64,000 nt of DNA from NCBI GenBank assembly GCA_024397955.1, contig CP073744.1:1922001-1986000 (forward strand). Reading direction: 5' to 3'. Within the stretch, counting starts at the first letter, position 1. Every line of letters begins with the position of its first letter. Position numbers and translations under genes: made by a program. This stretch comes from a bacterium SCSIO 12696. GTDB lineage: Bacteria > Pseudomonadota > Gammaproteobacteria > Pseudomonadales > Porticoccaceae. The notes below the pieces were generated by a model. That model searched no databases and had not been told where the DNA came from. It was given only the letters and a program-made list of their open reading frames with translations. Shown here in pieces: positions 44,486 to 54,802 of this stretch.

Positions 44486-45844
44486 ATGGACACAATCACA
44501 CAAGCCAGCGTACGCCCCAGCAAAAGCCTGGAGCTGTTGTCACACCGGGAAATCTCCGAGCTATTAAATACCAATGCCGACGTATTGGGGCAATTTCGCC
44601 AGTGCGCTCTGGCGGTGCTAAACACCGGCAGCGAGATTGATGACGCCGCAGAGATGCTGGCGGCTTATAAAGATTTTGAAGTCGCGGTTGAGCCCACGTC
44701 ACGGGGCCTGAGACTGCGTGTATTCAATGCCCCAGCGTCTGCATTTGTGGACGGCAAGATGATTCGCGGTATCCAAGATCATCTGTTTGCCGCCCTGCGG
44801 GATATCGTCTTCACCCACACCAAGCTGCTCGCCAAACAGCCCCCCGAAAATCCAGAAGCCATCACCGACATTGTGTTTCGCATCGCCCGCAATGCGGACG
44901 CCCTGCCCTCCAATACGGCACCGAACCTGGCGGTGTGCTGGGGTGGCCACTCGATCAGCCGTGAGGAGTACGATTACTCCAAGCTGGTGGGTTATCAGCT
45001 GGGGTTGCGGGGTATCAACATTGCCACCGGTTGCGGCCTGGGCGCCATGAAAGGCCCGATGAAAGGCGCCACCATCGGCCACGCCAAGCAGCAAATCCAC
45101 AATGGCCGCTATATGGGCATTTCAGAGCCGGGAATTATTGCCTCTGAATCCCCAAACCCGATTGTGAACGAGCTGATGATCTTGCCAGATATTGAAAAAC
45201 GGCTTGAGGCATTTGTGCGCCTGGCTCACGCCATTGTGGTGTTTCCCGGTGGCGCCGGCACCACTGAGGAAATTCTTTATCTGATCGCCATTCGCCTGCA
45301 CCCGGATAATAAAGACATCCCTATGCCTTTTATTCTCACCGGCCCGGAGTGCAGCCGAGCGTATTTCGACAGCCTGGATCGCTTTATTCGCAACACTCTG
45401 GGGGCAGAGGCTGCAAATTGCTATGACATTATTATCGACAACCCGGAACAGGTAGCCCGTCAAGTCAAAAGGGGCATGGAACAGGTTCACCGCTACCGCC
45501 GCAAACATCAGTTAGCGTACTACTTTGACTGGCACACCCATATCCACTGGCAATTGCAGGAGCCCTTTGAACCTAACCACGATAATATGGCGGCTCTCAA
45601 CTTGCACCGCGATCAGCCAACTCAGCAATTAGCGGCGGAACTGCGACGGGCTTTTTCCGGCATTGTGGCAGGCAATGTAAAGGCCTACGGCATTGAGCAA
45701 ATCGAGCGTCACGGCCCCTATCACCTAAAGGGCGAACCCCAGTTGATGGACGAAGTCAGCAAACTGTTGCAAGAATTCGTACAGCAGCGGCGCATGAAAC
45801 TCAGTGGTGAATACAAGCCCTGTTATGAAATAACCACCGGTTAA
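44486..45844 (+). CDS. ppnN: Nucleotide 5'-monophosphate nucleosidase PpnN (YgdH)
   Basis: 452 residues. Central LOG-like Rossmann domain with GCGLGAMKGPMKG near residue 182, the YMGISEPGI segment and FPGGAGTTEEILY near 253, the PGGxGTxxE motif of nucleosidases that cleave IMP/GMP and others to base and ribose 5-phosphate. In E. coli activity is stimulated by (p)ppGpp. N- and C-terminal helical extensions match PpnN length. Overlaps the convergent hydrolase gene by 4 bases. Confidence 0.93.
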   Translation: MDTITQASVRPSKSLELLSHREISELLNTNADVLGQFRQCALAVLNTGSEIDDAAEMLAAYKDFEVAVEPTSRGLRLRVFNAPASAFVDGKMIRGIQDHLFAALRDIVFTHTKLLAKQPPENPEAITDIVFRIARNADALPSNTAPNLAVCWGGHSISREEYDYSKLVGYQLGLRGINIATGCGLGAMKGPMKGATIGHAKQQIHNGRYMGISEPGIIASESPNPIVNELMILPDIEKRLEAFVRLAHAIVVFPGGAGTTEEILYLIAIRLHPDNKDIPMPFILTGPECSRAYFDSLDRFIRNTLGAEAANCYDIIIDNPEQVARQVKRGMEQVHRYRRKHQLAYYFDWHTHIHWQLQEPFEPNHDNMAALNLHRDQPTQQLAAELRRAFSGIVAGNVKAYGIEQIERHGPYHLKGEPQLMDEVSKLLQEFVQQRRMKLSGEYKPCYEITTG

Positions 45845-46815
45845 AGGTCAATCCAGTTAAAAACCCGAGCGCGGATATCTTCCCGTTCGTTCACCATATG
45901 GTGCATGACTCCCGCTATGGTATCGAGCCGTGCAGAGGGAAATTGGCGGGCAATCTGGGCCAGGTTATAGGGGCCATCGACTGTGGTATCCATATCCCCC
46001 TGTAAAACAGCAATCGGCCACGGGCAGGGGTCGGCGTCAGCAAAGTCCGATGCCCACTGCACCATGGCACTCACCCAGCTCAGTGGAATGTGGCGCTGCT
46101 GCATGGGCTCGCCATGCTCAAGGAAATGCAGAAAGTCTTTATCGTGAGAGTTGATGGCAAACTCCCGTGGCGCTCGTTGAACAAACCAGCGCAACAGCCA
46201 GTATTTGAGTAGCTTTCGTCGCCATTGCCACGGCCTCACCAAAGGAGCAAGCAGGTAAGTATTTTTGAAGGGTGCATCAGCACCCTGCGCAAACAGCTCT
46301 TGCAACGTACCCAACAACACCGCTCCGCCAGTGCTTTGGCCCACCCCGTAAAATGGGCGAGGCAGGTCATTACAGCACTCCAGCAAAGCGCGAAAAACCC
46401 GCTGGTAGCTTTTAAAGCTGTCGACGGCCAACGGCTCACCCGTAGACAAGCCATGGCCAGGCAGATCAAAAGCCACCACCGTCTGCCCTCGATCCAGTAA
46501 GGACTTGATCAAGTGATTGTAGAGGCCAACGTGGTCGAAGTACCCATGCACCAAAAACGTGGTGCCCTTACTGGATGCTGGCAGCCAACAGTAAGCACAA
46601 ATAGAGTAGTCACCAACACTCAATTGACCCACTCGAAGTATCGAATCGGCCCCTTGGCTGACTGGAAACTTATATTGACACAGATATTGCTGTAATAAGG
46701 GTGCATCCAGTGGCAAATCATCGGATAACAGCGGTGCTAATGGTGGCAAGCCATCGCGTATTGCCTCAAAATCACTGGTCTTCAGGTTAACTACACGAAC
46801 CATGCCACAACCCAT
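45841..46815 (-). CDS. Alpha/beta hydrolase (lysophospholipase-like)
   Basis: Up to 324 residues (start at 46815, or 46803 giving 320). Nucleophile elbow GQSTGGAVLLG near residue 168, oxyanion-side VHGYFDHVGLYNHLI near 90, and the catalytic Asp and His are likely in LQGDMDTTVDG and AGVMHHMVNERE. Resembles monoacylglycerol lipase or lysophospholipase L2. Substrate unknown; cytosolic by lack of signal. Confidence 0.88.
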   Translation of the reverse strand: MGCGMVRVVNLKTSDFEAIRDGLPPLAPLLSDDLPLDAPLLQQYLCQYKFPVSQGADSILRVGQLSVGDYSICAYCWLPASSKGTTFLVHGYFDHVGLYNHLIKSLLDRGQTVVAFDLPGHGLSTGEPLAVDSFKSYQRVFRALLECCNDLPRPFYGVGQSTGGAVLLGTLQELFAQGADAPFKNTYLLAPLVRPWQWRRKLLKYWLLRWFVQRAPREFAINSHDKDFLHFLEHGEPMQQRHIPLSWVSAMVQWASDFADADPCPWPIAVLQGDMDTTVDGPYNLAQIARQFPSARLDTIAGVMHHMVNEREDIRARVFNWIDL

Positions 46816-46874
46816 TGCTGTTGAATATTATATGGTAGCTTGCGCTCGCCAACAGGGTAGCTAGTTTCACCCCG

Positions 46875-47408
46875 ATGAATTACGCAAATAAACGCCGTAT
46901 CGAGCGCCTGATTAAAAAGCACGGCCCTACTCTGGTGAATTTCTTAAGCAAACGGTTAAAAAACCGTGAAGATGCTGAAGATATCGCCCAGAGCACCTTT
47001 CTACGCCTCTATACCATGGACGACCCCGAACGGGTAGACAACCCTCGCGCATTTCTGTTTCAAGTAGCCTCCAATATGTCGGTGGATCAATTGAGACGAC
47101 AGACTCGCATGAACCACTACCTGGAAAAAGAGCACCTAAAAGCTGACAGCCAACAGCGTACCAGCGATGACTCGCCAGACCAGCTACTGGAAGCCCAGCA
47201 AAAAAGCGCGGACATTTACCGGGTTATTGAAGCCATGCCCAGCAACGTGCGTCAGGCATTCATGCTGAGCCGCACTCGCAACCTACCTTACGCCGAAATA
47301 GCCAAGTTGATGGGGGTTTCGGTCAGCAGTGTCGAAAAATACATTCTTGACGCCTTAAAGCGATGTCGGCAGGGGCTCCTTGTTGATAAAATAGATGGCT
47401 CAAAATGA
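46875..47408 (+). CDS. ECF-type RNA polymerase sigma factor (FecI-like)
   Basis: 177 residues with sigma-2 (NREDAEDIAQSTFLRLY) and sigma-4 (LPYAEIAKLMGVSVSSVEKYI) domains. No sigma-1 or -3. It belongs to the FecI-like group that is controlled by a FecR anti-sigma factor. The next gene, 119 bases later, is a FecR family member, then a receptor with an STN domain, so this is a surface-signalling set. Confidence 0.92.
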   Translation: MNYANKRRIERLIKKHGPTLVNFLSKRLKNREDAEDIAQSTFLRLYTMDDPERVDNPRAFLFQVASNMSVDQLRRQTRMNHYLEKEHLKADSQQRTSDDSPDQLLEAQQKSADIYRVIEAMPSNVRQAFMLSRTRNLPYAEIAKLMGVSVSSVEKYILDALKRCRQGLLVDKIDGSK

Positions 47409-47527
47409 GTGCACGGTCACACTTTCTGCGATTTTTCTCAAAAAAGAGCTGGGGGTTCACCAGTTTGAAACGTCTATATACATAGAATCACACTCATAAC
47501 GATCACAATCGGGGACGATACAGGGCC

Positions 47528-48538
47528 ATGTCTGAGCTCACTCAACCACAATCTAGCGAAGATCTGCTGGACCAGGCTTGTGCCTGGGTGGTTCGCCTGC
47601 GCGCAGACAATGTAGCCGAATCTGTGTTGGAGCAGTTTGCGGATTGGCTAACCACGACCCCTCAACACCGCCAAGCTTTTGATCAAGTGGCAGAGATGTG
47701 GGGTGATTTGGGCATTGCTAGTCAGCTCCCTCTGTCGGCTGTTAACCCAGCGCAAAAAGCTGATACTTCAGAAAAACCCTCATCTTGGCTGGCCAAGCTG
47801 TTTGGCTGGAAACCCATCGGTGGACTGGCTGTGGCTACTGCTGTGGCAGTGGCTGTTACCCTTGGTGTGATATCGCCTGCCCAACCAGACATATACCAAA
47901 CCACTGTTGGTGAAAGCCTTGCGGTCACTTTGGATGACGGCTCTAAAATCGAGTTAAATACCAATTCGACCCTGGAAGTACAGTACAAAGACGACCTGCG
48001 GTGGCTGCACCTGGTCAGTGGCGAAGCCTACTTCTCTGTTGCCAAAGACAAACAACGCCCATTTGTGGTTGAACTGGATGGCGCTCAGGCCAGAGCCGTA
48101 GGCACTGAGTTTAATATCTTCAAAGATGTTGCTAACAGTGCCGAGATCACCGTAACAGAAGGTACCGTTCAAGTAACTAATGCCCGACAGCCAAGCCTGC
48201 CCAAGTTTGTTGAAGCTCACCAGGCAATCACGTTTGACAGCAAAGGTGGCTTACAGAATCTGCGTACTGCCGATAGCGACATCATTACTGCTTGGCGCCA
48301 AAGCCAGATCGTGTTCGACAATACGCCTTTGAGCGATGTCATCTCGACCCTGAACCGCTACAGCAAAACACCCATTGAGCTGACAGCTGCAGATTCCGCC
48401 AAAGCCCCCATATCTGGCACTTTTTCTACTGAGCGCCCATTAGAAACCGCCCAAGCCGTGGCCGAAGCACTGACGTTAACCGCGGTACTTAAGGACAATC
48501 GCTTGCAACTGGAACCAGCGAACCCGCCCGACTGCTAG
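47528..48538 (+). CDS. FecR-family transmembrane regulator (anti-sigma factor)
   Basis: 336 residues. N-terminal cytosolic DUF4880-like part (LLDQACAWVVRLRAD...FADWLTTTPQHRQAF), one membrane segment near residues 100-118, then a periplasmic FecR domain (VGESLAVTLDDGSKIELNTNSTLEV, GTEFNIF) and a C-terminal SLTD-like part (LNRYSKTPIELTAADS). It would sense the state of the receptor and release the FecI-like sigma factor. AT-rich 119-base gap upstream. Confidence 0.92.
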   Translation: MSELTQPQSSEDLLDQACAWVVRLRADNVAESVLEQFADWLTTTPQHRQAFDQVAEMWGDLGIASQLPLSAVNPAQKADTSEKPSSWLAKLFGWKPIGGLAVATAVAVAVTLGVISPAQPDIYQTTVGESLAVTLDDGSKIELNTNSTLEVQYKDDLRWLHLVSGEAYFSVAKDKQRPFVVELDGAQARAVGTEFNIFKDVANSAEITVTEGTVQVTNARQPSLPKFVEAHQAITFDSKGGLQNLRTADSDIITAWRQSQIVFDNTPLSDVISTLNRYSKTPIELTAADSAKAPISGTFSTERPLETAQAVAEALTLTAVLKDNRLQLEPANPPDC

Positions 48539-48633
48539 TCCACATTATTGCTCCCGATCTTTACCGGATCGTTCTATACTAAGCCTTTAAATCTCTCTGC
48601 GACACAGCAATTGGCCGGTGTCGCCTTTTGTGT

Positions 48634-51573
48634 ATGGGAATAAAGGGTAACCGCCAACAAGTAAACCTTGGGCCATGGTGCACAGCGCCATTGCTAGTGG
48701 CACTGTGCGGCTCGCCTGCCGCCGATATCAACGACTCACTGCCCTTAACACTTCCAGAGCAGCCCCTCGCTGAAACACTCATTGAGCTAGGAAGACAATC
48801 CAAAGTCTCCATTATTTTTTCTCATCAAACCGTGGAAGCACTGCGTAGTGAATCCCTGAACGGAGAACTGCCTTTACTCGAAGCTCTGGAGGTGGCATTA
48901 GCCGACAAGCCTCTGCAGTACCGGGTAATATCGCCAAAAGCGATCGCTATTGTGGAAACATCCGCTGCATCGGAAAACAGCTCTTCACTGGCTGTGGAGG
49001 ATCACATTGAAGAAATGGTGGTCCATGGCACGCCAATCACCGGCTCTCGCCTGCGCCGCAGCGAGGCTCAGGCTTTCGCTCCCATTGAGATACTGACCGC
49101 TACCGAACTCAGTCTTAACGGTGCACCGTCACTGTCAGAACAACTGAAATTTGTCCCCATTGTTTCTGGAAACTCCACCAGCACCGCTGTTAGCAATGGC
49201 GGCGATGGCACTGCTACCGTCACCTTGAGAGGTTTACCTGCAAGCAATACACTGGTTCTTATTAATGGTCAGCGGGTTGCCAGCAACGGTTTTGGTGGCG
49301 ATGCGGTAGACTTGAACACCATTCCCTCAGCGGCGATCGAGCGCATTGAGATCCTCAAAGACGGCGCCTCGGCAGTGTATGGCTCTGATGCCATTGCAGG
49401 CGTCGTCAATGTCATCCTGAAGCGCAAATTTGAGGGTGTTCAGCTGGAAACCTTTTACGGGCAGAGTGGCGCCAGCGACAACGAAACCGTAACAACCAAC
49501 ATTGTCTGGGGTGAACACGGCGATTGGGGCTCCTTCACCCTGGCAGCCAGTTACTTCGACCAAGCCGGCTTCAACAGCCGAGACCGAGACTTTTCTCGCA
49601 GCGCGGATGGGCGCAGCCGCGGTGGTATCGACAAACGCTCTACGGCCACACCCAATGCCCGCTTCGACGTTAACGACACAACTCTAATCATCAGTGAAAA
49701 TGCGGAAGGAAGCAGTCCCGACGACTTTCGCACAGCCACCGATGAAGATTTGTTTGATTTTTCAGACTTTACCTCTTCTCTGACACCGTCCGAACGGGGC
49801 TCTATTTATATAAATAGCGAGTATCAAGTCAGCAGCACACTAACCTTTGACTTGGCTGCAAGCTATACCCGTACCGAATCCACCATTTCATTTGCGCCAA
49901 CCCCAATATTCACTGCCTTTGAACTAGTACCCGTGGTCATCGCTGCTGACAGCGCTTTTAACCCTTTTGGGGTTGAAGTTAATGATTTGCGACGGCGCAT
50001 GTTGGAGCTGGGTGCTCGTGATCAAACCAACAAAAATCAGGCAACCCGTTTGACTTTCGGCATCAACGGACACAATGCAGACTGGCGCTGGTCACTTCAT
50101 TACAACTGGAGCCAAACGCGAGCTCGCGAACAAGTCACAGGCTTGGTTAACCTGGCCAACCTGCAGCAGGGAGTTGGGCCTGCCTCAGAGTGTGTTGATG
50201 GCTGCGTTAATATCGATCTTTTCGGCGCTCAAGGATCACTGAATCAACAGCAGGTGGACTTTATTCGTGCCGACGTGGATGCAATAGGCAATACTCAACT
50301 GCGAAACCTCACTTTCGACCTGAGTCGCGACCTCTGGTCATTACCTGCGGGAGATTTGGGCCTGGCACTGGGTTTTGAGGTACGCCATGAATCCATTAGC
50401 ACCACACCTGACCCACTGGCTCGCAGTGGCCTGCTGGCAGGGGGCATTAACTTTGCCGACTCCTTGGGCAGCCGCAATGTAGGGGAGGCTTACATGGAAT
50501 GGCTGATTCCTCTTTTAGCCGGCAGCAACGGTGGTTCGCGGCTCGACCTAAATGTTGCTCTGCGCCACTCCGAATACAGTGATTTTGGCTCCAGCACCAA
50601 TCCCAAGCTTGCGCTTAGTTACCAGCCGAGCCGTCATTGGCGGCTGCGCGCCAGCTACTCTGAAGGTTTTAGAGCGCCATCGCTCATTGAGCTATTTAAA
50701 GGTACTAGTCAAGACTTTCCCATTCTATTAGACCCTTGTGCTGAACCTGACAATGTCGGTGCACTTCCAGGTTGCCAGCAGCAGTCAGACCCCAATAGAA
50801 ACCAGTTTTTAACACTCCTTGGGGGCAATATTGAATTATCCCCAGAGTCATCCAGAAACAAATCCCTTGGCATTATCTGGGAACCACAAACAGCGGCAGA
50901 TTTGTCACTGACACTGGATTTTTTTGACATATCCCAAAATGACATTATCGACGCCAATGCCCAATTCTTCGTCACAGCAAACGCTGAGTCTGGGCTCTTC
51001 GCAGACCGCGTAATACGCGATAATGATGGCGAAATATCCCGCATCATCAGCACGCAAGCCAACTTGGGTATTCGGCGGATATCCGGACTCGACCTCAACT
51101 CTCACTGGCATTATTACTGGGACTGGATTGGCATGGTGTCGTCTAACTTTAGCGCAACCTACCTAAGGGAATACCTCTCTCAGGTTTCACCCCTTGCAGC
51201 ACTTGAAGATCTGGCTGGCACCTTTGAAGATGCCGCAGCAGATGGCAATGGCTCATTGCCAAAGTGGAAGGTGCATGTCAATTTCTACTTACAGCGGAGC
51301 CAGTGGGAAGCGGCTTATTCCATCAACTTTGTCGATTCCCTTAACGAAGAAATACCTCGCAATGGCGGCATTAGAGAAGCATCTTCGTGGACAACACACG
51401 ACCTTCAATACGCCTACCTTTATCGCGATAACGCCAAATTTACGATAGGTGTGGACAACGTTCTTGATACACCGCCACCCTTTCTTGCCTCAGCCTTTAA
51501 CGATAATTTCGATAGCCGCAACTACGACGGCATTGGCCGCTTTTGGTACGCGCGACTTACTTACGATTTTTAA
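48634..51573 (+). CDS. TonB-dependent receptor with STN signalling domain (FecA-like)
   Basis: 979 residues from the ATG at 48634; a TTG six bases earlier is possible. Signal peptide near residues 1-30, STN domain at about residues 38-110 (LPEQPLAETLIELGRQSKVSIIF, LNGELPLLEALEVAL), the TonB box and plug around 130-260 (VHGTPITGSRLRR, GLPASNTLVLINGQRV, KDGASAVYGSDAIAGVVN), then a 22-strand beta-barrel ending in aromatic ARLTYDF. It takes up a ligand through the outer membrane and signals to the FecR protein via STN. The ligand is not evident. Confidence 0.92.
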   Translation: MGIKGNRQQVNLGPWCTAPLLVALCGSPAADINDSLPLTLPEQPLAETLIELGRQSKVSIIFSHQTVEALRSESLNGELPLLEALEVALADKPLQYRVISPKAIAIVETSAASENSSSLAVEDHIEEMVVHGTPITGSRLRRSEAQAFAPIEILTATELSLNGAPSLSEQLKFVPIVSGNSTSTAVSNGGDGTATVTLRGLPASNTLVLINGQRVASNGFGGDAVDLNTIPSAAIERIEILKDGASAVYGSDAIAGVVNVILKRKFEGVQLETFYGQSGASDNETVTTNIVWGEHGDWGSFTLAASYFDQAGFNSRDRDFSRSADGRSRGGIDKRSTATPNARFDVNDTTLIISENAEGSSPDDFRTATDEDLFDFSDFTSSLTPSERGSIYINSEYQVSSTLTFDLAASYTRTESTISFAPTPIFTAFELVPVVIAADSAFNPFGVEVNDLRRRMLELGARDQTNKNQATRLTFGINGHNADWRWSLHYNWSQTRAREQVTGLVNLANLQQGVGPASECVDGCVNIDLFGAQGSLNQQQVDFIRADVDAIGNTQLRNLTFDLSRDLWSLPAGDLGLALGFEVRHESISTTPDPLARSGLLAGGINFADSLGSRNVGEAYMEWLIPLLAGSNGGSRLDLNVALRHSEYSDFGSSTNPKLALSYQPSRHWRLRASYSEGFRAPSLIELFKGTSQDFPILLDPCAEPDNVGALPGCQQQSDPNRNQFLTLLGGNIELSPESSRNKSLGIIWEPQTAADLSLTLDFFDISQNDIIDANAQFFVTANAESGLFADRVIRDNDGEISRIISTQANLGIRRISGLDLNSHWHYYWDWIGMVSSNFSATYLREYLSQVSPLAALEDLAGTFEDAAADGNGSLPKWKVHVNFYLQRSQWEAAYSINFVDSLNEEIPRNGGIREASSWTTHDLQYAYLYRDNAKFTIGVDNVLDTPPPFLASAFNDNFDSRNYDGIGRFWYARLTYDF

Positions 51574-51784
51574 ACCGTAAAAAAAAACAACAAAAACAAA
51601 CAAAAATAGAAAGAATTCCTAAAAAATCACCTCACTAAAGAACAAAATATCCAATTTTCCATAAATTAATTGCCCCCTAAGAAAAAGTTCGTAAATTTTT
51701 GAGGTGATACCGTTTTTGTTCGTCTCCCCTTTGAGATGCCTTAAGGCACTTATTGTTCATCTATAAATATATCGAGGGGACAAC
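51574..51784 (+). promoter_or_regulatory. Intergenic leader between the two receptor genes
   Basis: 211 AT-rich bases with an A-rich start. A 12-base palindrome TGCCTTAAGGCA is at 51737-51748, and GAGGGGACAAC before the ATG is a strong ribosome-binding site. Probably holds a separate promoter for the second receptor gene; no terminator seen. Confidence 0.4.
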
Positions 51785-54733
51785 ATGTTAAAAAAACCAT
51801 TAACTATCGCAATTAGTTCCGTATTGGGGCTATCTACCGTTGCGGCAACCGGCGCTTTCGCTGAAGAGGCCGCAAATAACAACGACATCAGAGAAGAAAT
51901 TGTCACAACAGGTTCGCGTATCAGTCGCAGCGAACTGTCAGCCCCAACACCACTGCAAGTTCTCGACTCTGTGGATATCGAACTTGTTGCTCAAACCAAC
52001 ATTGGTGACTTGATCAACCAGTTGCCCTCTGCGGGTCAACCACTGTTTAACCGCACCAACTCCAACTTCGACAACAACAACTCCGGTGTTGTTAATATCG
52101 ATTATCGCGACCTTGGCATTGCCAGGACCCTGACGTTGGTCAATGGTCGTCGTTTTGTGGCGGGCGTTCCCGGCTCATCCGCAGTGGACCTGAATGCCAT
52201 TCCATCAGCAATGATCGAACGAGTTGAGGTGATCACTGGTGGCGCATCCGCTGTTTATGGTTCTGATGCGGTTGCTGGTGTAGTGAACTTTATCCTTAAA
52301 GACGACTTCGAAGGGGTTGAACTTAACACCCGCTACCAAAGCACAACCGAAGGCGACGGCCAAGAGACTGTTGTAGACCTGCTGCTGGGTAGCAACTTTG
52401 ACAATGATAAAGGTAACGCTGTTTTCCAGATCAGCTATACCGATCAAAATGCAGTGTTCTCCCGTGATCGCGATGCAACCGCAATTGATGCGGTTTCCAG
52501 TGTGTTTTTTGGCGGCGAACCCTTTGAGCAAACTACACCATTCTTGTCTAGCTTCCCTCCTCAAGGCCGTTTTGATGTTTCTGGTACCGGTAGTAGCGCA
52601 GATGACTTTACCTTCCTACCCGATGGCACCTTGGTAGACAGCTTCTTTACCAATGGCAACGACGCTATGGGACGTGCACCAAACGGATTTAACCGCTCAG
52701 CATTCCGCACCATCGCCATTCCTACTGAACGATTCCTGCTATCGAGCAACATCAACTACAACTTTAATGACAATGTGACAGCCTTCTTCGAAGGTACCTA
52801 TTCCAACGTCACCACTCAATCTCGTCTGGAGCCATTCCCGCTGGCTTCTGACGATATATTTACAGTGGGCAGTGGCGGATTACCTCTTCAATACGAAGAT
52901 CGTGCCGGCAATATGATCAACAACCCGTTTTTGCCACAAGCCATCATTGATGCAGCCACAGCGAACGGCGTAGACAACATCTTCTTTACTCGCCGTTTGG
53001 CAGAGTTCGGCCCTCGAGGCTCAGGCAACGAACGTCAAACCTTCCGTGGCGTTATTGGCTTGGAAGGCACTATTGAAGATACCTCTATGCGATGGGATGT
53101 GAGCTATAACTATGGCCAATCCACACAAGCCCAATTCAGCGAAGGTCAGATTGATGTTACCTCCTTCCGCAACGCCCTGCTTAGTGAAGTAGACCCTGAC
53201 ACCGGTGCCATTCGCTGTGTAGACGTATTCGCTGAAGCCGATGGCTGTGTGCCCATCAATATTTTCGGCTTTAACTCCGTGACCCAGGATGCTTTGAACT
53301 ACATCACTGCTGAGCAGTCACGCTCCGCGCGAGTAACACAAAGTGTTTTCCAGGCAAACTTAACCGGCACTCTTACAGAGCTACCAGCTGGCGAAATGCA
53401 ATTTGCTGTCGGCTATGAGTACCGCAAAGAAACTTCAGATGCGCGCAACGATGCCTTGACCGTACGGGGACTGAACTCGTCGAATGCCATCGCGAGTGTA
53501 ATCGGTAGTTTTGATGTTAACGAAGTCTATGCGGAACTGGATATCCCCATTGTTAATGACGGCTTTGTTGACTATATCGGCTTGGGACTTGCCGGACGTG
53601 TTTCAGATTACTCTACCGTCGGCAACACCAGCACCTACGAAGCTCGCTTAGAGGTACGCCCTACCGAGAACCTGACTTTCCGCGGTTCATTTGCACGCGC
53701 AGTACGGGCACCTAACATCGACGAGCTGTTCGATCCAGGTGGTCAAACCTTCGCTCAGGTTACAGACCCCTGTGCTGGAGTTACTGCAGCGACTACTGGC
53801 GTTGTCGCCGATAACTGCCGTTCGATTCCAGAAATCGCACAGCGTATCGCAGACACCGGTGCCTTTACCCTGACCCAGTCCGAACTGCAAGGCACCTCAG
53901 GTTTCCTTGGCGGCAACCCGAACTTGGAAGAGGAAGAAGCAGATACCTACACTGTTGGTTTCGTTTATACGCCTGACTTCCTTCCAGATAGCCTCAACGC
54001 GTCATTAACCCTTGATTACTTCGATATTGATGTTGAAGGCGCAATTGTTGCACTGGATAGAACCACTGTGTTGAATCTGTGCTTTGACTCACCAGGGCTG
54101 AACAACCCGCTGTGTAGTAATGTTCGCCGCTTTGATAGCACAAGTCCCTTTGCAGGCGCACTGGATGAGGTTGATTCAACCAACGATAATATTGGTTCAA
54201 TCGTGACCTCTGGTGTTGATGTTGGCTTTAATCTGGACTTTGACCTGGATAGCTGGTCCCTCCCAGGCAGCTTAGGTGTTTCAACTGTTTACACCTATCT
54301 GGATGACTATGTCATTTCTACCAGCCTGCCCGATGATGCGCCAGATGTCGAAGTCGGTGAAATTGGCAACGCAGAACACCGCTGGAATACCTCTTTGCGG
54401 TACACCACTGATGACCTGATGGTTCAATTGCGAGTACGCTACATCGGAGAGTCTCGCATCGAAGATCAGGACTTGTCTGATGAGGACTGTGCAAGCCTTC
54501 AGTGTTTTGTTGACGAAGTTGTCTACACAGACCTTCAAGCCCGCTATACTTTTGAGGACTCCCCCTTTGGTGAAAACTTGGAAGTGTTTGCTGGCTTCAA
54601 CAACCTGTTTGATGAAGACGCACCCATTATTCCGGCCGGCTTGACCGACAGTGATACTGGTACGGAAACCAATGCTGGTGTTTATGATGCTATTGGCAGA
54701 TCCTACTACGTAGGCGTCAAAGTTAACTTCTAA
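51785..54733 (+). CDS. TonB-dependent receptor (no STN domain)
   Basis: 982 residues. Signal peptide (1-25, ending FAEE), TonB box and plug (TGSRISRSELSAPTPLQVLD near residue 40; VINYRDLGIARTLTLVNGRR region; ITGGASAVYGSDAVAGVVN near 155), then a beta-barrel with an EYRKE strand and a C-terminal aromatic YYVGVKVNF. It lacks the STN domain of its neighbour. The two receptors share a cysteine pair motif (CVD...GCV.IN.FG). Substrate unknown. The pair suggests one for signalling and one for uptake. Confidence 0.92.
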   Translation: MLKKPLTIAISSVLGLSTVAATGAFAEEAANNNDIREEIVTTGSRISRSELSAPTPLQVLDSVDIELVAQTNIGDLINQLPSAGQPLFNRTNSNFDNNNSGVVNIDYRDLGIARTLTLVNGRRFVAGVPGSSAVDLNAIPSAMIERVEVITGGASAVYGSDAVAGVVNFILKDDFEGVELNTRYQSTTEGDGQETVVDLLLGSNFDNDKGNAVFQISYTDQNAVFSRDRDATAIDAVSSVFFGGEPFEQTTPFLSSFPPQGRFDVSGTGSSADDFTFLPDGTLVDSFFTNGNDAMGRAPNGFNRSAFRTIAIPTERFLLSSNINYNFNDNVTAFFEGTYSNVTTQSRLEPFPLASDDIFTVGSGGLPLQYEDRAGNMINNPFLPQAIIDAATANGVDNIFFTRRLAEFGPRGSGNERQTFRGVIGLEGTIEDTSMRWDVSYNYGQSTQAQFSEGQIDVTSFRNALLSEVDPDTGAIRCVDVFAEADGCVPINIFGFNSVTQDALNYITAEQSRSARVTQSVFQANLTGTLTELPAGEMQFAVGYEYRKETSDARNDALTVRGLNSSNAIASVIGSFDVNEVYAELDIPIVNDGFVDYIGLGLAGRVSDYSTVGNTSTYEARLEVRPTENLTFRGSFARAVRAPNIDELFDPGGQTFAQVTDPCAGVTAATTGVVADNCRSIPEIAQRIADTGAFTLTQSELQGTSGFLGGNPNLEEEEADTYTVGFVYTPDFLPDSLNASLTLDYFDIDVEGAIVALDRTTVLNLCFDSPGLNNPLCSNVRRFDSTSPFAGALDEVDSTNDNIGSIVTSGVDVGFNLDFDLDSWSLPGSLGVSTVYTYLDDYVISTSLPDDAPDVEVGEIGNAEHRWNTSLRYTTDDLMVQLRVRYIGESRIEDQDLSDEDCASLQCFVDEVVYTDLQARYTFEDSPFGENLEVFAGFNNLFDEDAPIIPAGLTDSDTGTETNAGVYDAIGRSYYVGVKVNF

Positions 54734-54750
54734 TCATCAACTGTTAAGAA

Positions 54751-54777
54751 CGGGGGACTTTTGTCCCCCGTTTTTTT
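54751..54777 (+). terminator. Terminator after the second receptor gene
   Basis: Stem CGGGGGAC / GTCCCCCG with a 4-base TTTT loop and a run of seven T, 17 bases after the stop. Confidence 0.95.
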
Positions 54778-54802
54778 ATTGCCGACATTTGAGGAAAGCG
54801 CT

